From positions 906,554-970,553 of the forward strand of contig JAJDEB010000036.1 of assembly GCA_029260015.1 (NCBI GenBank): a DNA stretch of 64,000 bases, in the 5' to 3' direction. Each line of letters begins with the position of its first letter. Position 1 is the first letter of the stretch. Positions 62,491 through 64,000 of this stretch are shown one piece after another. This DNA is from Phycisphaerae bacterium. Its GTDB lineage: Bacteria; Planctomycetota; Phycisphaerae; UBA1845. The notes under the pieces are model-generated. The model was given only the letters and a program-made list of their open reading frames with translations, made no database searches and had not been told where the DNA came from. Both the position numbers and the translations under genes were made by a program.

Positions 62491-64000
62491 ATGGGCAAGC
62501 ATTCGGAAAAAAAGTCCCTTGAAACGGGAACAGAAGAATTCCGACGCGTACAACTTGTATTTGATCGCGCAATTGACCTCCACGACAATGAGCGGTCAAA
62601 CTTCCTGCGCGAAACCGCCCAATCCGACCCGGCTCTTGCCGAGATGGTTGAACGATTGCTACGACACCATGACCCTGACGATTCATACTTAGACCCACTC
62701 TGTCCCGGTGTTGAAGAAACATTGATTGAACACAGCATCGGGGTTGGAAGCATGATCGGCGCTTATCGCCTCACCAACAAGATTGAGTCGGGTGGAACGG
62801 GAACAGTTTGGGCAGGAGAGCGGGCTGACGGGCTGTTTGACCAACGGGTGGCTGTTAAGTTGCTCTCTTGGGGGTTGGTCAGTTCCAATCTTCGTCAACG
62901 CTTTGACGCGGAACGACGGATGCTCGCGCAACTTGAGCACCCATTTGTCGCCAGGCTGATCGACGGTGGAACGACGAATGATGGAATTCCGTTTCTGGTC
63001 ATGGAACACATCAATGGCGTCCCGATTGATGTGTTCTGCAGAACGAATCACCTGATCTTGAGAGATCGGCTTGAACTTTTTTGCAAAGTGTGTGACGCCG
63101 TTGAGTATGCGCATCGACATCTCATTGTGCACTGCGACCTGACGCCCAACAATATTCTCGTGGCAGCCGACGGGAAACCGAAGCTTGTTGACTTCGGTTT
63201 GTCGCGCTTACTCGCAGAAGTGGTGGACTTGGATGCGCCCGATTCAGCGGGTCAGAGTCGGGCACATACACCCGAGTACGCCAGCCCGGAACAGATTCGT
63301 GGTGATTGTCTGACGACGGCGACCGACGTGTTTTCTCTTGGGGCGATTCTGTCAGGTTTGTTGGCGTGTTTCGATGCCAATCAGGAAATCAGTCCGCACT
63401 ATAAAACGCTTCCGAGAGATCTTTGCTGCATCGTCGATCGAGCGAGACAGCCCGAGCCACAACACCGATATCTTTCAGTCGAACACTTGTCCACAGACTT
63501 GCAATGCTTCCTCAACGGCGCGCCAGTATCAGCTCATCCACAGGGATTCTACTATCGATTCCGTAAACTCGTAGGCAGGCACGCTGTTGCGGCGGGACTG
63601 GTCGCTGCATTGGCTGTTTCTATCGCAGTCGGAACCGTGGGAATGACCATCGCGCTGATGCGCGCCAAAGAAAATGCCAAGGCAGCAAAACAAGCCGGGG
63701 CTGAAGCAACTGCAACTGCATCATTCCTGACAGATGTGCTTGTCTCTGTTGACCCTTGGAATAGCGAATTCAAGGGGCCTGACTATACGGTTCGCGAACT
63801 GATTGATGACGCCTCGACGCGACTCCCAACCGAACTCGCTGAATTCCCAAACGTGCAGTCAGAGGTTCTTGGTACCCTTGGGAGTACCTATAGAAGCCTC
63901 GGGATGCTTTCGGAGGCAGAGGCCATGTTTCGCGAAGCGCTGGAGACAGAACAAGACCGCTCCAAGCCTGACTGGGTCCGAATCTCGATTGCACAGCGCA
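62491..64000 (+). CDS. Membrane Ser/Thr kinase with altered catalytic loop, partial at the window end
   Basis: The gene runs off the window; 503 codons are visible. The N-terminal 85 residues have the helical region found before planctomycete kinases (FDRAIDLHDNERSNFLRE and the DP segment). The kinase fold spans about 88-350: glycine loop SGGTGTVW, Lys123 in VAVKLL, DFG at 234-236, and ASPEQ. The catalytic loop reads HCDLTPNN (His214, Cys215, Asp216), lacking the Arg of HRD and the Lys of HRDLKP. A membrane helix at about 366-390 leads to TPR-like repeats (YRSLGMLSEAEAMFREALE). ATG 62491 is the first start after the stop codon at 62455-62457. It follows the sigma factor gene, probably as a regulatory partner. 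Confidence 0.85.
   Translation, partial: MGKHSEKKSLETGTEEFRRVQLVFDRAIDLHDNERSNFLRETAQSDPALAEMVERLLRHHDPDDSYLDPLCPGVEETLIEHSIGVGSMIGAYRLTNKIESGGTGTVWAGERADGLFDQRVAVKLLSWGLVSSNLRQRFDAERRMLAQLEHPFVARLIDGGTTNDGIPFLVMEHINGVPIDVFCRTNHLILRDRLELFCKVCDAVEYAHRHLIVHCDLTPNNILVAADGKPKLVDFGLSRLLAEVVDLDAPDSAGQSRAHTPEYASPEQIRGDCLTTATDVFSLGAILSGLLACFDANQEISPHYKTLPRDLCCIVDRARQPEPQHRYLSVEHLSTDLQCFLNGAPVSAHPQGFYYRFRKLVGRHAVAAGLVAALAVSIAVGTVGMTIALMRAKENAKAAKQAGAEATATASFLTDVLVSVDPWNSEFKGPDYTVRELIDDASTRLPTELAEFPNVQSEVLGTLGSTYRSLGMLSEAEAMFREALETEQDRSKPDWVRISIAQR

Noticed and set aside
62309..62692. Frame following on from the sigma factor gene that would overlap the kinase gene
   Set aside because: The kinase coding frame begins at 62491 with recognisable N-terminal helices; the other frame shows no homology and overlaps both genes.

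Overview
This 64 kb window looks like a chromosomal segment of a Planctomycetota bacterium, most plausibly of the Phycisphaerae lineage; that placement is an inference. The signs are two tandem pseudopilins with a Phycisphaera-type architecture, an ECF sigma factor of the Planctomycetes/Acidobacteria 'Sig-70_X6' type followed by a membrane kinase, a signal peptidase I with a zinc-ribbon insertion, a ResB/CcsA cytochrome c maturation pair, the McsA/McsB arginine kinase pair, and many small lipoproteins and serine/glycine-rich membrane proteins without clear relatives. LpxA, an LptB-type ATPase and several lipoproteins point to a diderm envelope. There is no rRNA operon, CRISPR array, prophage or insertion sequence; most of the window is housekeeping DNA.

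Layout. 1-4.1 kb (+): gap, pgk, rpe and accD. 4.2-9.9 kb (+): lipoproteins, a crotonase-family enzyme, a putative HTH/membrane protein and an OmpA-type lipoprotein. 10-16 kb (+): resB, ccsA and lepB, probably one operon. 16-19 kb: a gap with DnaA-box-like sites, lptB-like, rsmE and tRNA-Gln(CTG). 19-25 kb (-): LolA-like protein, tdh, kbl, a GlcG-like protein and a DinB-like protein, then lpxA. 25.6-39.4 kb (+): tandem pseudopilins, an ABC exporter pair, an FHA protein, a membrane Ser/Thr kinase and a SNF2 helicase. 39.5-44.6 kb (-): a guanine-type deaminase, a cupin lipoprotein, a structured untranslated region, trpE and a small lipoprotein. 44.7-46.9 kb (+): queD-like, mcsA and mcsB. 47-58 kb (-): mreC, mreB, a 48-residue membrane peptide, a coiled-coil protein, then the corA / MscK-like / GNAT / pyrC cluster. 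58-61 kb (+): a three-gene unit of aspartic-protease-like protein, RimK fused to a TrkA_C domain, and an aspartoacylase-like enzyme. 61-64 kb: a small secreted peptide, an ECF sigma factor and a kinase cut by the window end.

Pathways. Tdh and Kbl convert threonine to glycine and acetyl-CoA. ResB and CcsA deliver haem for cytochrome c. McsA and McsB mark proteins with phosphoarginine. MreB and MreC organise the rod-shape machinery. The least conventional parts are the RimK-TrkA_C unit, the terminator/anti-terminator-like RNA between trpE and the cupin lipoprotein, the two long dispersed-type inverted repeats, and the sigma/kinase pair whose kinase has an altered catalytic loop. Promoters were called by eye against the TTGACA/TATAAT consensus and are candidates only.
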